From the NCBI GenBank assembly GCA_964647625.1, contig CAZYHZ010000018.1, forward strand, positions 1 through 64,000: a DNA stretch of 64,000 nt, written 5' to 3'. Source of the DNA: DASRJG01 sp964647625 (GTDB taxonomy: Bacteria > Acidobacteriota > Polarisedimenticolia > Polarisedimenticolales > DASRJG01). Both the position numbers and the translations under genes were made by a program. The notes below the pieces were generated by a model. It ran no database searches, had not been told where the DNA came from, and saw only the letters and a list, made by a program, of their open reading frames with translations. Shown here in pieces: positions 6,318 to 16,632 of this stretch (positions are counted from its first letter, which is position 1; each line of letters starts with the position of its first letter).

Positions 6318-6869
6318 ATGATTGAAGCCGCCATCACCGAAGACACAATTCGCCGCATCGTTCGCGAAGAGATCGAAGCTGCGTTCAAGAAAGATCCCGC
6401 GTCGAGAAAGGCCGCGATCATCGCGTCCAAGGGGACGCTCGATTGGGCGTACCCGCCGCTGATCCTGGGGACCGCGGCGGCCGCCGCGGGGATGGAGACG
6501 TCGATTTTCTTCACGTTCTACGGGCTGAACGTCGTCCACAAGGACTTCGAAGAGCGGCTCAGGGTCTCGCCGGTCGCGAATCCGGGCATGCCGATGCCGG
6601 TGCCGATGCCCGAGTTGGTCAACGCGCTGCCGGGGATGCAGACCATGGCGACCGCGATGATGAAATCGATGTTCAAGAAGAAAAGCGTCGCTCCGATCAA
6701 GGAGCTGCACGACGTCGCGCGAGAATCCGGCGTGCGCATGATCGCGTGCCAGATGACGATGGACGTGTTCGGGTTCACCCACGACGACTTCATACCGGGC
6801 GTCGAGTTCGGCGGCGCCGCGGCGTTCCTCTCCACCGCGAGGCGCGGACACCTCACTCTCTTCGTCTAG
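6318..6869 (+). CDS. DsrE/DsrF/DrsH-like sulfur-relay protein (DsrE2 type)
   Basis: 183 residues. After an N-terminal helix (EDTIRRIVREEIEAAF) comes the DsrE2 domain: AAIIASKGTLDWAYPPLILG, TSIFFTFYGLNVVHKD, the Met/Pro-rich PGMPMPVPMPELVNALPGM, and the cysteine segment RMIACQMTMDVFGF typical of this family, ending in a GVEFGGAAAFL strand. These proteins carry persulfide sulfur and work with TusA-like carriers. The ATG at 6318 follows GGGAGG; an upstream in-frame ATG at 6282 has no such signal. The tusA-like gene starts 9 bp downstream, so the two form an operon. The exact sulfur donor and acceptor are unknown; no rhodanese or Dsr/Hdr genes are visible. Confidence 0.85.
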   Translation: MIEAAITEDTIRRIVREEIEAAFKKDPASRKAAIIASKGTLDWAYPPLILGTAAAAAGMETSIFFTFYGLNVVHKDFEERLRVSPVANPGMPMPVPMPELVNALPGMQTMATAMMKSMFKKKSVAPIKELHDVARESGVRMIACQMTMDVFGFTHDDFIPGVEFGGAAAFLSTARRGHLTLFV

Positions 6870-6878
6870 GACAAGGGC

Positions 6879-7112
6879 ATGGACATCAAAGAAGACAAGC
6901 TCCTCGACGCTTCGGGCCTCGCGTGCCCGATGCCGGTCGTGAAGGCCGCGAAAGAGATCAAGACGCTGGCGGCGGGTCAGATCCTCAAGATCGTCGCGAC
7001 CGACCACGGCTCGGTCGCCGACATCCCCGCCTGGGCCGACGACACGGGAAACGAGCTTCTCGCGCGGAACGAAGAGGGCGGGAAGTACGTGTTCTGGGTT
7101 CGAAAGGCCTAG
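6879..7112 (+). CDS. tusA: TusA-family sulfurtransferase/sulfur carrier
   Basis: 77 residues, the full length of a TusA/SirA fold. The signature LDASGLACPMPVVKAAKEIK near residues 9-28 contains the sulfur-carrying cysteine in the CPMP motif. A strand follows (ILKIVATDHGSVADIPAWA) and the usual ending (EEGGKYVFWVRKA). Translated with the DsrE2-like gene (9-bp gap), so it likely passes sulfur to or from that protein. Whether it serves tRNA thiolation or another sulfur pathway cannot be told. Converges on the FMN reductase gene with a 4-bp overlap of coding ends. Confidence 0.88.
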   Translation: MDIKEDKLLDASGLACPMPVVKAAKEIKTLAAGQILKIVATDHGSVADIPAWADDTGNELLARNEEGGKYVFWVRKA

Positions 7113-7678
7113 CGGAAGCGATGGATCCAGGCCGCGAACGCGGCCATGAACTTCTCGACGTGCTCCCGCGTCTTCTCGTCGATTAGCCGTCCCTCTGCGT
7201 CGAACTTGTCGGCCGCGTGCGAGAGCACGATCTCGGGCCGCGGCATCGCGTACATGTCGAGCGCCTGGAGCGTCACGCGAAGTTGGACTTGCATCCGCAT
7301 CGTGCCGCTCGGCCCGCCGCTCGCGCCCATGATGGCGACCGGCTTCTGCTGGAGAGGAGAGCGGCCTCCCGGGCGCGAGACCCAGTCGATCGCATTCTTG
7401 AGCAGACCCGGGACGCCGTAGTTGTATTCGGGGCTTGCGATCAGAAGCGCGCCCGAGGCGACGACCGCCCGCCTCAGGGCCAGCACGCTCTCCGGCTCGC
7501 CCGCGTTTTCGACGTCCTGGTTGTACGGCGGGATCGCATCGAGCCGGAACGTCTCGAACGAAAGCTCGCGAGGAGCGAACGCTATCGCCGCGGCGAGCAG
7601 GCGCGCGTTGAACGAGCCGGCGCGCAAGCTGCCGGGGATCGCGAGAACACGAACGGGATCGGACACGACATCCATCAT
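7109..7678 (-). CDS. NAD(P)H-dependent FMN reductase (flavodoxin-like)
   Basis: 189 residues, flavodoxin-like fold. The phosphate-binding loop is at IPGSLRAGSFNARLL (residues about 14-28), and the family motif SPEYNYGVPGLLKNAIDWVS is near 81-100. A further conserved segment is KPVAIMGASGGPSGTMRMQ. Such enzymes reduce FMN, quinones or azo dyes with NAD(P)H in the cytoplasm. Two adjacent ATG codons (7678 and 7675) are possible starts. It diverges from the UbiD gene with only 11 bp between starts, so their promoters must overlap. The physiological electron acceptor is unknown. Confidence 0.85.
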   Translation of the reverse strand: MMDVVSDPVRVLAIPGSLRAGSFNARLLAAAIAFAPRELSFETFRLDAIPPYNQDVENAGEPESVLALRRAVVASGALLIASPEYNYGVPGLLKNAIDWVSRPGGRSPLQQKPVAIMGASGGPSGTMRMQVQLRVTLQALDMYAMPRPEIVLSHAADKFDAEGRLIDEKTREHVEKFMAAFAAWIHRFR

Positions 7679-7689
7679 AATGCCGCGCC

Positions 7690-9498
7690 GTGAGCCATCC
7701 GTCCTTTTCCGACCTTCGAGCGTTCATCGATCAACTGCGGAGGGACGGCGACCTCGCCGTCGTCGAGGCGCCGGTGTCGCCCGTCCTCGAGATCGCCGAG
7801 ATCCACCGGCGCGTGATCGCGGCGGGTGGTCCGGCGCTGCTGTTCACGAACGTCGAGGGATCTACTTTCCCCGTCGTCACAAATCTGTTCGGAACGTTAA
7901 GGCGCGCCGAGCTGGCGTTCGGCAAACGGCCCGAGCGGTTGATCGAGCGGCTCGTCGAGCTGGTCGAGACGATCATGCCGCCGACGCTCGGCAAGCTCTG
8001 GGGCGCGCGCGATGTGGCGGTTGCGGCGCTGAAGGTCGGGACGACTTCGCGCGCGCGAGGCCCCGTGACCGACGTCGTCACGAGCGACGTCCATCTCGAT
8101 CGCCTTCCGGTCCTCACGACGTGGCCCGACGATGGCGGGCCCTTCGTCACGCTGCCGCTCGTCTTCACGAAGCATCCGGAAACCGGGATACCGAACCTCG
8201 GGATGTATCGCCTCCACGTCCATGGGCCCCGTTCGACCGGAATGCACTGGCAGATCGGAAAGGGCGGCGGCTTTCACTACGCCGTCGCCGAGGCACGGGG
8301 CGAGGCTTTGCCCGTCAAGGTTTTCCTGGGCGGCACGCCGGCGCTGATCCTCGCCGCGGTCGCACCGCTTCCCGAGAACGTTCCGGAGCTGATGCTCGCG
8401 TCGCTCATCGCCGGACGAAAGATCCCCAAGTGCGCCGGTCCGGGACAGCAGGCGCTGATCGCGGACGCCGAGTTCGCACTCATCGGGAGCGTTCCGCCGA
8501 AAGTTCGCCAGCCCGAAGGGCCGTTCGGCGATCATTACGGTTACTACTCGCTTCGCCACGACTACCCCGTCTTCGAGGTCTCGCACATCGCGCATCGCAA
8601 GGACGCGATCTATCCGGCGACGGTCGTTGGCAAGCCCCGGCAGGAAGACGCGTACATCGGCGACCTGCTCCAGCAGCTGCTCTCGCCGCTGTTTCCGCTT
8701 GTGATGCCGGGCGTGACGAATCTTTGGTCGTACGGGGAGACCGGCTACCACTCGCTCGCGGCTGCTGTCGTGAAGGAACGGTACAAGCGCGAGGCGATGG
8801 CATCCGCGTTCCGGATCCTGGGTGAGGGTCAGCTCTCGCTGACGAAGTTCCTCATCGTGCTCGATCGCGATTTGGACCTTCGCGACTTCAAAGCGGTGCT
8901 CACGCATCTCCTCGAGCGCACGCACGCCGAGACCGACCTCTTCGTGTTCGCGAACGTTTCGATGGATACGCTCGACTACAACACGGCGACGATCAACGAG
9001 GGCTCCAAGGGCGTGTGGCTCGGGCTGGGGGACCCCGTCCGGTCGCTGCCTCGCGAATTCCGCCCCGAGGTCCCATTACCTCAAGGGGCTCGTGAGCCGC
9101 ACGTGTTCTCGCCGGGTTGCCTGATCGTGGGCGGCCCCGAGTTTTCGGCCGAGCCCGGCGCCGCGTCGCGCTTTGCGGCGGATCGCGCCTTCCGAGATTG
9201 GCCTCTGGTTGTGCTGACCGACGAGCCGGCGCGTGCGGCAGCGTCCACGATCAACTTCCTCTGGACGACGTTCACGCGCTTCGAGCCCGCGGCGGACATC
9301 CATGCCGCGACGAAGCGCATCGTACGCAATCACGTCGCCTTCGCGCCCCCGATCGTGATCGACGCGCGCCTCAAGCCCGGATTCCCCAAGGAACTGTTCG
9401 CCGACGTTGCGACAGCGGAGCGAGTGACGAAGCGCTGGCGGGAGTACTTCCCGCGTGGCGTCGAGATGGGGGATTCGGCGAAGGCCGGGCTCGACTAA
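7690..9498 (+). CDS. UbiD-family decarboxylase
   Basis: 602 residues, longer than E. coli UbiD (about 497) but within the range of the wider family. Prenylated-FMN-dependent (de)carboxylase core is visible: LFTNVEGSTFPVVTNLFG at the N terminus, GMYRLHVHGPRSTGMHWQIG in the cofactor-binding region, and QPEGPFGDHYGYYS carrying the conserved acidic residue. It could act on an aromatic acid in ubiquinone or menaquinone synthesis or on an aromatic or acrylic acid catabolite; no UbiX (prFMN synthase) gene is in the window. GTG start at 7690, very close to the divergent FMN reductase start. Its stop overlaps that of the convergent methyltransferase gene. Confidence 0.88.
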   Translation: MSHPSFSDLRAFIDQLRRDGDLAVVEAPVSPVLEIAEIHRRVIAAGGPALLFTNVEGSTFPVVTNLFGTLRRAELAFGKRPERLIERLVELVETIMPPTLGKLWGARDVAVAALKVGTTSRARGPVTDVVTSDVHLDRLPVLTTWPDDGGPFVTLPLVFTKHPETGIPNLGMYRLHVHGPRSTGMHWQIGKGGGFHYAVAEARGEALPVKVFLGGTPALILAAVAPLPENVPELMLASLIAGRKIPKCAGPGQQALIADAEFALIGSVPPKVRQPEGPFGDHYGYYSLRHDYPVFEVSHIAHRKDAIYPATVVGKPRQEDAYIGDLLQQLLSPLFPLVMPGVTNLWSYGETGYHSLAAAVVKERYKREAMASAFRILGEGQLSLTKFLIVLDRDLDLRDFKAVLTHLLERTHAETDLFVFANVSMDTLDYNTATINEGSKGVWLGLGDPVRSLPREFRPEVPLPQGAREPHVFSPGCLIVGGPEFSAEPGAASRFAADRAFRDWPLVVLTDEPARAAASTINFLWTTFTRFEPAADIHAATKRIVRNHVAFAPPIVIDARLKPGFPKELFADVATAERVTKRWREYFPRGVEMGDSAKAGLD

Positions 9499-10253
9499 GC
9501 GCTCGGCGCCGCGGCGTACGCCTTGAGGTCGTAGTCCATCACGACCCTCCCGTTGGCCTCGTGCTTGCGGAACAACGACTCGAGCGCCTCGACCATCGCC
9601 TCGTGCCTCGGCTGGCCGGCCGCCGGGACGTAAGACGACGACAGCAGCCGCGCGCGGAGGCCGTCGTAGTCGAGGATCTGCGCGTTGCCGAAATCGCGGT
9701 GAGCGTACGGTCCGCCGAAGAAGGCGAGGATCTCCGCGTCCACGACGTTCTCGTGGCGGACGGTGAGGTAGTCTGTCCCGAACTCTCGCAGCAGAGCCTC
9801 GTAATCCATTGCGAACGCCGAGCCGGTCAACCTGCGGACATTCCAGAGCAGCGCGATCGGCCCACCGGGCTTCAGGATGCGAACGCACTCGCGCTTGAAC
9901 GCGCCGGGGTCGAACCAGTGGAACGCCTGCGCGGCGACGACGAGCGCGACAGACTCCTCGGGAAGACCGGTCGCCTCCGCCGATCCGTCGTGAGCATGGA
10001 ACCGTGGATTGCCGCCGAGCCGCGCGACGGCGGCGTCGCGCATTGGCGCATTGGGCTCTACGGCGTGGACTTCGAACCCATGACGCAGGAACAGCTCCGC
10101 CGAGATTCCCGTGCCGGCGCCGACGTCGGCGATCGGGGCGGGCGGCGCCAGATCGAACACGGCGGCGAGCCAGGGGACGACGGCATCCGGGTAGCCGGGG
10201 CGGCCTTTGACGTACTGATCGACACGGTTGGCGAATCGCTCCTGGGGTCGCAT
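9495..10253 (-). CDS. Class I SAM-dependent methyltransferase
   Basis: 252 residues from the ATG at 10253 (MRPQERFANRVDQYVKGRPG), preceded by an ACGAGGA ribosome-binding-like sequence; an ATG 33 bp upstream lacks one. Motif I is IADVGAGTGISAELFLRHG, followed by the acidic loop VHAVEPNAPMRDA, motif II around ALVVAAQAFHWFD and motif III LKPGGPIALLWN. This belongs to the Methyltransf_11 type that acts on small molecules; substrate unknown. The neighbours (UbiD, GNAT) do not reveal it. Coding ends overlap with ubiD by 4 bp. Confidence 0.82.
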   Translation of the reverse strand: MRPQERFANRVDQYVKGRPGYPDAVVPWLAAVFDLAPPAPIADVGAGTGISAELFLRHGFEVHAVEPNAPMRDAAVARLGGNPRFHAHDGSAEATGLPEESVALVVAAQAFHWFDPGAFKRECVRILKPGGPIALLWNVRRLTGSAFAMDYEALLREFGTDYLTVRHENVVDAEILAFFGGPYAHRDFGNAQILDYDGLRARLLSSSYVPAAGQPRHEAMVEALESLFRKHEANGRVVMDYDLKAYAAAPSA

Positions 10254-10285
10254 CGGATCCTCGTTTCGGATGGTAATGTTACGCA

Positions 10286-10798
10286 ATGGACGGCGTCGTG
10301 GTACGTCTCGGCCGCGGCGAAGACCTGCCGCAGCTGACCGACCTGTACAACCACTACGTCAAGACGTCTCCGGCGACGTTCGATCTCGCGCCGGTTTCTC
10401 TCGAGTCCCGCCGCGAATGGATGGGCCGCTACGCCGACACGGGGCCGCACCGGCTGTTCGTCGCGGCGGCCGGCGACGCCATCGCGGGGTACGCGACGAG
10501 CGGCAAATTTCGCGACAAGCCGGGGTATCAGACCTCGGTCGAGCTGACCGTTTACGTTCATCCCGACTTTCATGGGCGCGGGATCGGGACCGCCCTCTAC
10601 TCCGAGCTGTTCTCGGCGCTCGCCCAGGAGAATCTCCACCGCGTGTACGCCGCCGTCGTCGTGCCCAACGATGCGTCGCTCGCCCTCCACGCACGGTTCG
10701 GCTTCCTGCCGGTCGGGATCTGGCGCGAGGTCGGCAGGAAGTTCGACAGGTACTGGGACGTCCAGTGGCTGGAGTGTGCCCTACCGCGGCCCGGATAA
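10286..10798 (+). CDS. GNAT acetyltransferase, phosphinothricin/methionine-sulfone type
   Basis: 170 residues, single GNAT domain. Features seen: DLYNHYVKTSPATFDLAPVS and REWMGRYADTGPHRLFVA at the N terminus; the acetyl-CoA pyrophosphate loop HPDFHGRGIGTALYSELF (residues about 92-109); AVVVPNDASLALHARFGF, where the Asn and the GF turn are typical; and VGRKFDRYWDVQWLE at the end, characteristic of Pat/MnaT enzymes that acetylate phosphinothricin or methionine sulfone/sulfoximine. The true substrate is not known. Divergent from the methyltransferase gene. Confidence 0.85.
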   Translation: MDGVVVRLGRGEDLPQLTDLYNHYVKTSPATFDLAPVSLESRREWMGRYADTGPHRLFVAAAGDAIAGYATSGKFRDKPGYQTSVELTVYVHPDFHGRGIGTALYSELFSALAQENLHRVYAAVVVPNDASLALHARFGFLPVGIWREVGRKFDRYWDVQWLECALPRPG

Positions 10799-10879
10799 CG
10801 GATCGAAGTTGCCCAGAATCTGGAGAGGCAATCGGGAAGAGTCGGCGTAACATCGTCCATCCCAAGGAGGAGACTCATC

Positions 10880-11188
10880 GTGAAAGCCAAGACCATCGTT
10901 CCGATCGCTCTGTTGGCCGGTCTCGTCGCCCTGCCCGTGCTGGCTGCCGAGGACGGAACGGCCCTCTACAACTCGAAGTGCGCGGGATGCCACGGAGCGG
11001 ACGGCGTCGCGAAGAAGATGGCCGCGGGCTCGCGGAACTTCAACGACGCGGCCTTCAAGAAGGAAGCGACCGTCGAGATGATTTCGAAGGACGTCAAGGA
11101 AGGTAAGGGCAAGATGAAGGGCATGGGCGACAAGCTCAGCGCCGACCAGGTGGCGGCGATCGCGAACCACGTCCTGACCCTGAAGTAG
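10880..11188 (+). CDS. Small exported class I cytochrome c
   Basis: 102 residues. Signal peptide MKAKTIVPIALLAGLVALPVLA, then the heme-binding motif KCAGCH (near residues 33-38), and a likely axial methionine in KGKMKGMGDKLSA. Length matches a soluble periplasmic mono-heme cytochrome (cytochrome c6/c553-like). The GTG at 10880 follows AAGGAGGAG. It lies next to the succinate dehydrogenase operon on the opposite strand (25-bp gap), but a functional link is not evident. It would carry electrons between membrane complexes and a terminal oxidase or reductase. Confidence 0.9.
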   Translation: MKAKTIVPIALLAGLVALPVLAAEDGTALYNSKCAGCHGADGVAKKMAAGSRNFNDAAFKKEATVEMISKDVKEGKGKMKGMGDKLSADQVAAIANHVLTLK

Positions 11189-11191
11189 CGC

Positions 11192-11212
11192 GGGGCAGCC
11201 CCAGCTCTTTTC
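11192..11212 (+). terminator. Short GGGGCAGCCCC hairpin with T-rich tail, weak
   Basis: GGGG (11192-11195) and CCCC (11199-11202) flank CAG and are followed by AGCTCTTTTCC. It sits between the ends of the cytochrome c gene (+) and sdhB (-). The stem is short and the T-run only four long, so efficiency is doubtful. Confidence 0.35.
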
Positions 11213-11959
11213 CTAGCGCTTGACCAGCGAGGCCGCGATGTAGTCGCGGTTCATGCGGGCGATCGTCTCGAGCGAGATCCCCTTGGGGCACGCGACCTCG
11301 CACTCGCCGTGGTTCGTGCACGAGCCGAATGCCTCGGCGTCCATCTGGGCGACCATGCGGAGCGCGCGCGAATCGCGCTCGGCCTGGCCTTGAGGGAGAA
11401 GGCCGAGGTGGGAGATCTTCGCCGCGACGAACAGCGACGCGGACGCGTTCGGACAAGCGGCGACGCACGCGCCGCACCCGATGCACGCGGCGGCGTCCAT
11501 CGCGCGCTCGGCGTCGTCCTTCGGCACGGGGATCGCGTTCCCGTCGGGGGCGCTTCCCGACGGCACCGAGATGTACCCGCCCGCCTGGATGATCCGGTCG
11601 AAGGCGGTGCGGTCGACGACGAGATCGCGGACGACGGGGAACGCCGCGGCGCGCCAGGGCTCGATCGTGATCGCGTCTCCGTCGTTGAACGTGCGCATGT
11701 GGAGCTGGCACGTCGTCGTCAACGCTCGCGGACCGTGTGCGGAACCGTTGATCACCATGCCGCACGTGCCGCAGATGCCCTCGCGGCAATCGTGATCGAA
11801 TGCGATCGGAGCTTCGCCCTTCTCGATGAGCCCCTCGTTGACGACATCGAGCATCTCGAGGAACGACATGTCGGGGCTGATGCCCGTCGCGGCGTACGTC
11901 ACGAACCGGCCGGACGCCTGGGCCGAGGGTTGCCGCCACACGTGCAGGGTGAGGTTCAT
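11213..11959 (-). CDS. sdhB: Succinate dehydrogenase/fumarate reductase iron-sulfur subunit
   Basis: 248 residues. N-terminal ferredoxin domain with 2Fe-2S ligands in CREGICGTCGMVINGSAHG and the distal cysteine in TTTCQLHM; C-terminal domain with CIGCGACVAACPNAS and CTNHGECEVACPKGIS, supplying the 4Fe-4S and 3Fe-4S ligands. It relays electrons from the flavoprotein to the membrane subunit. It starts 2 bp after the sdhA stop, so the two are translationally linked. Sequence type resembles the type-B enzymes (single membrane subunit) rather than E. coli SdhB. Confidence 0.95.
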   Translation of the reverse strand: MNLTLHVWRQPSAQASGRFVTYAATGISPDMSFLEMLDVVNEGLIEKGEAPIAFDHDCREGICGTCGMVINGSAHGPRALTTTCQLHMRTFNDGDAITIEPWRAAAFPVVRDLVVDRTAFDRIIQAGGYISVPSGSAPDGNAIPVPKDDAERAMDAAACIGCGACVAACPNASASLFVAAKISHLGLLPQGQAERDSRALRMVAQMDAEAFGSCTNHGECEVACPKGISLETIARMNRDYIAASLVKR

Positions 11960-11961
11960 GG

Positions 11962-13875
<1,914 letters not shown>

Positions 13876-13883
13876 GACGCCGC

Positions 13884-14570
13884 CTACTTCAACACGCCGG
13901 TCATCACCGCGAGGGGGACCGCGATGAAGCCGAGGACGATGACGACGGTGAACACGGTCGCCGCGGCGTTACGCGCGCGGTTCCAGCGTGGGTGCGAGGC
14001 GCCCAGGGTCTGCAGCATGCTCCAGGTTCCGTGCTTCAGGTGCAGGCCCAGAGCCAGCATCGCCACGATGTAGGCGACCGAGACGGGCCACACCGAGAAT
14101 CCCGCGATCAGGTTGTGCCGGACGTCCCCGTCGACGAAGCTCGGATGGACGGTGCCGACCGTGAAATGGAGGAGGTGATACACGATGAACAGGAGGAGGA
14201 TCGGCCCGCTCCAGCGCATCGTCCGGGACGCGTAGGTCGAGGCGTCGGGCGTCACCGCGCGATAGGCGACCGGGCGCGCATTCCAGCTCGTGCGGCTCAA
14301 CGACCACGCCGCCCAGACGTGCCCGGCGACCGAACCGAGGAGCACGCCGCGCGCGATCCAGATCCCCGCTCCGTGCAGCGCTTCCTTGAGGAACAGGCCG
14401 TAGCGGTTGATCGCCTCGAGGTCGGGGAGGAAGACCTGGAGGTTTCCGAGCATGTGGACGAAGACGAACCCGAAGAGAACGAGGCCCGTCACGGCCATCA
14501 CGACCTTGCGCCCGATCGTCGAGGCCAGGAACGTGGGACGTCCGAGCGATGTCGCTTCCGCCTGCGCCAT
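13884..14570 (-). CDS. sdhC: Succinate dehydrogenase cytochrome b subunit (type B)
   Basis: 228 residues from the ATG at 14570; a TTG at 14609 could extend it by 13 residues. Five hydrophobic segments are visible (for example KVVMAVTGLVLFGFVFVHML, WIARGVLLGSVAGHVWAAW, ILLLFIVYHLLHFTVGTVH, VSVAYIVAMLALGLHLKHG, VFTVVIVLGFIAVPLAVMT). Histidines within them (FVHMLGNL, AGHVWAA, YHLLHF, LHLKHG) are candidates for the axial ligands of two b hemes. It anchors SdhAB and exchanges electrons with the quinone pool. First gene of the operon. Confidence 0.93.
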   Translation of the reverse strand: MAQAEATSLGRPTFLASTIGRKVVMAVTGLVLFGFVFVHMLGNLQVFLPDLEAINRYGLFLKEALHGAGIWIARGVLLGSVAGHVWAAWSLSRTSWNARPVAYRAVTPDASTYASRTMRWSGPILLLFIVYHLLHFTVGTVHPSFVDGDVRHNLIAGFSVWPVSVAYIVAMLALGLHLKHGTWSMLQTLGASHPRWNRARNAAATVFTVVIVLGFIAVPLAVMTGVLK

Positions 14571-14616
14571 GGACGCGGGAGGATAGCGCGCCGGTTTCGG
14601 AGACGGCAAGGCGGCT

Positions 14617-16248
14617 TCAGTGCGCCGCGGGCTTTCGCTTGCTCTCGAACTCGTCGCCCTTGTACCAGGCGGGGAGCTTGTCGCCCTGCATCACGCTCAA
14701 CCCGACCCGGTAGGCGAGGACGTCGTCCTCGACCATGCCGTCGAGATTCCACTCGGGCGTGACGACGTCGCTCGGCTGGTGATAGCGCGTCTTCCGGAAC
14801 TCGGCTTCTTTCTCTTTGCCCCAGCCGGCGGGCCGCCCGATGTAGGTCTGGCCCGACTTGAAGTAGAGCGCCGGGATGCCGCCGCGGGCGAAGTTGAGCT
14901 GATCGGAGCGGTAGTAGTAGCCCTTGTCCGGCTCGGGCTCGTCGACGACCGTGCGGGACTGGGTCTTGGCGGCGGTCGCGAGGCGGTCCTCGAGGTCGGA
15001 TTTTCCCTTGCCGATGATCGCGACATCCTTCGTGCGGCCGAAGATGTTCCCGCCGTCGATGTTGAGGTTGGCGGCGATCTTGTCGAGCGGCATCGCGGGG
15101 TGGGCGACGAAATACTGCGAGCCCAGAAGCCCTTGCTCTTCGCCGCCGACGAACAGGGCGATGACGCTCCGCTTCGGCTTCGGCGTGGTCGCAACCATCG
15201 CCTCCGCGATCGCCAGCACCTGCGCGCAGCCGGACGCGTTGTCGAGCGCCCCGTTGTAGATCTTGTCACCCGTCGCGTCGGGCGCGCCGATCCCGAGGTG
15301 ATCGTGATGAGCCGTGTAGACCATCGCCTCGTAGCGGAGCAGGGGATCCGCCCCCCGCAGGATGCCCACGACGTTGGCGGTCGCGGTGTTCTCGAGCTTC
15401 ACGTCGAACGCGATCGACGTCGAGACGCCGAGCATCACCGGCTTGAAGTCGCGCGACCTCGCGGCCTTGACCAGGTCATCGAGATTCTTGCCGCCGAGCG
15501 CCGCGAGCTTCCGGGCGGCACCCTCCGTCATCCAGCTGCGCAGCTTGACCCGGGGCTCGCCTTGGGTGGGAAGCTCGAACGCCGTCCCGGACCACGACGT
15601 CTGGACGACGTTCCATCCGTAGCCGGCCGACGGCTCGGTGTGGATGATGATCGCCCCCGCGGCGCCGTGGCGCGCCGCGCTCTCGTACTTGTAGTCCCAC
15701 CGGCCGTAGTACAGCCGCTTCGTTCCGGCGAACAACGCGGGATCCCAGTCGGGATCGTTGTTGAGCATGACGAGGATCTTGCCCTTGACGTCCAGGCCCT
15801 TGAAGTCGTCCCACTTGAATTCCGGGGCCTCGATCCCGTAGCCGACGAACACCAGCTCGGCATGGTCGATCGCAACGTGCTTTTCTTGCACGCCGGAGTT
15901 GCCGATGAAGTCTTGCCACCACGAGAACGTCGCCTTTCGCCCGTTGTCCGTCTGGAACGCCCAAGTCTCGGGATGCTGCATCGTGACCCCGACGATCGGG
16001 AACGGCTGCTCCCAGCCTCCGTCGGGACCGAAGGGCTCGAACCCGAGCATCTGGAGCCGCATGATCAGGTACTTGCGCGCCATCTTGTCGCCGGCGCTTC
16101 CGGGACCGCGCCCCTCCATCGCATCGTCGGAGAGGGCCTTGATGTCGGTCATCAGCCCCTTCGCGGTGATGCGGGAGGCGGGATCGTCGGCGGCGAGACC
16201 GGACAGGGCAAGGAACGTGGAGAGGAGAACGGCGGAAAGTGTTCGCAT
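14617..16248 (-). CDS. Exported M28-family metallopeptidase with PA domain
   Basis: 543 residues from the ATG at 16248, where a signal peptide begins (MRTLSAVLLSTFLALSGLAA); upstream in-frame codons would precede the signal and are disfavoured. A PA-type insert lies around residues 90-250 (VFVGYGIEAPEFKWDDFKG, GAAGAIIIHTEPSAGYG). The dizinc peptidase domain has the ligands in TAHHDHLGIG, ALDNASGCAQVL, FVGGEEQGLLGSQYF, NIDGGNIFG and the late histidine in RYHQPSD. Aminopeptidase-type activity in the periplasm is likely. It starts from its own promoter region, divergent from the RHS gene. Confidence 0.9.
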   Translation of the reverse strand: MRTLSAVLLSTFLALSGLAADDPASRITAKGLMTDIKALSDDAMEGRGPGSAGDKMARKYLIMRLQMLGFEPFGPDGGWEQPFPIVGVTMQHPETWAFQTDNGRKATFSWWQDFIGNSGVQEKHVAIDHAELVFVGYGIEAPEFKWDDFKGLDVKGKILVMLNNDPDWDPALFAGTKRLYYGRWDYKYESAARHGAAGAIIIHTEPSAGYGWNVVQTSWSGTAFELPTQGEPRVKLRSWMTEGAARKLAALGGKNLDDLVKAARSRDFKPVMLGVSTSIAFDVKLENTATANVVGILRGADPLLRYEAMVYTAHHDHLGIGAPDATGDKIYNGALDNASGCAQVLAIAEAMVATTPKPKRSVIALFVGGEEQGLLGSQYFVAHPAMPLDKIAANLNIDGGNIFGRTKDVAIIGKGKSDLEDRLATAAKTQSRTVVDEPEPDKGYYYRSDQLNFARGGIPALYFKSGQTYIGRPAGWGKEKEAEFRKTRYHQPSDVVTPEWNLDGMVEDDVLAYRVGLSVMQGDKLPAWYKGDEFESKRKPAAH

Positions 16249-16400
16249 AGCCCGTGAGAATAGCATCATCGCGCGGGTCCTCCGCGTGGGCGAGCCGGAA
16301 CCATCAATGGACGTTCCGAGCGCTTCACCAACGGATCGCTGACGATGACAATTGTTCGTCGCCCGGACCGCGCGGCGGTCGCGTGGCATACACAGTCTCC

Positions 16401-16416
16401 GTTGTGAATTCACAAC
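16401..16416. promoter_or_regulatory. Perfect 16-bp dyad in the M28/RHS divergent intergenic region
   Basis: GTTGTGAATTCACAAC is a perfect palindrome located 153 bp upstream of the M28 peptidase start and 217 bp upstream of the RHS start, followed by an A-rich tract. It looks like a binding site for a dimeric repressor or activator. Nothing else recognisable is seen in the 384-bp gap 16249-16632, apart from the GGGGAGG ribosome-binding site of the RHS gene. Confidence 0.45.
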
Positions 16417-16632
16417 GATAAAAAGACGTGCGTCCCTTGTGCCACCTCGGACCGCCGGGTATCTCGAAATGGAGCACGCAACGAATGCGCGCGCCGGTGA
16501 TCGGGAACGAAGCGTGTCCGAACGAGGCGAACGATGACATCGAACGACACGAAAACTCAACCAATCGTGCGTGCTCACAATCGTCGAAATCTCCGGCGTG
16601 TTCGCGGCGCTCCGTCGCGGGGAGGCAATCGC

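Noticed and set aside
16401..16416. CRP/FNR binding site
   Set aside because: TGTGA and TCACA are separated by 2 bp rather than the required 6, so a different regulator must be involved if any.
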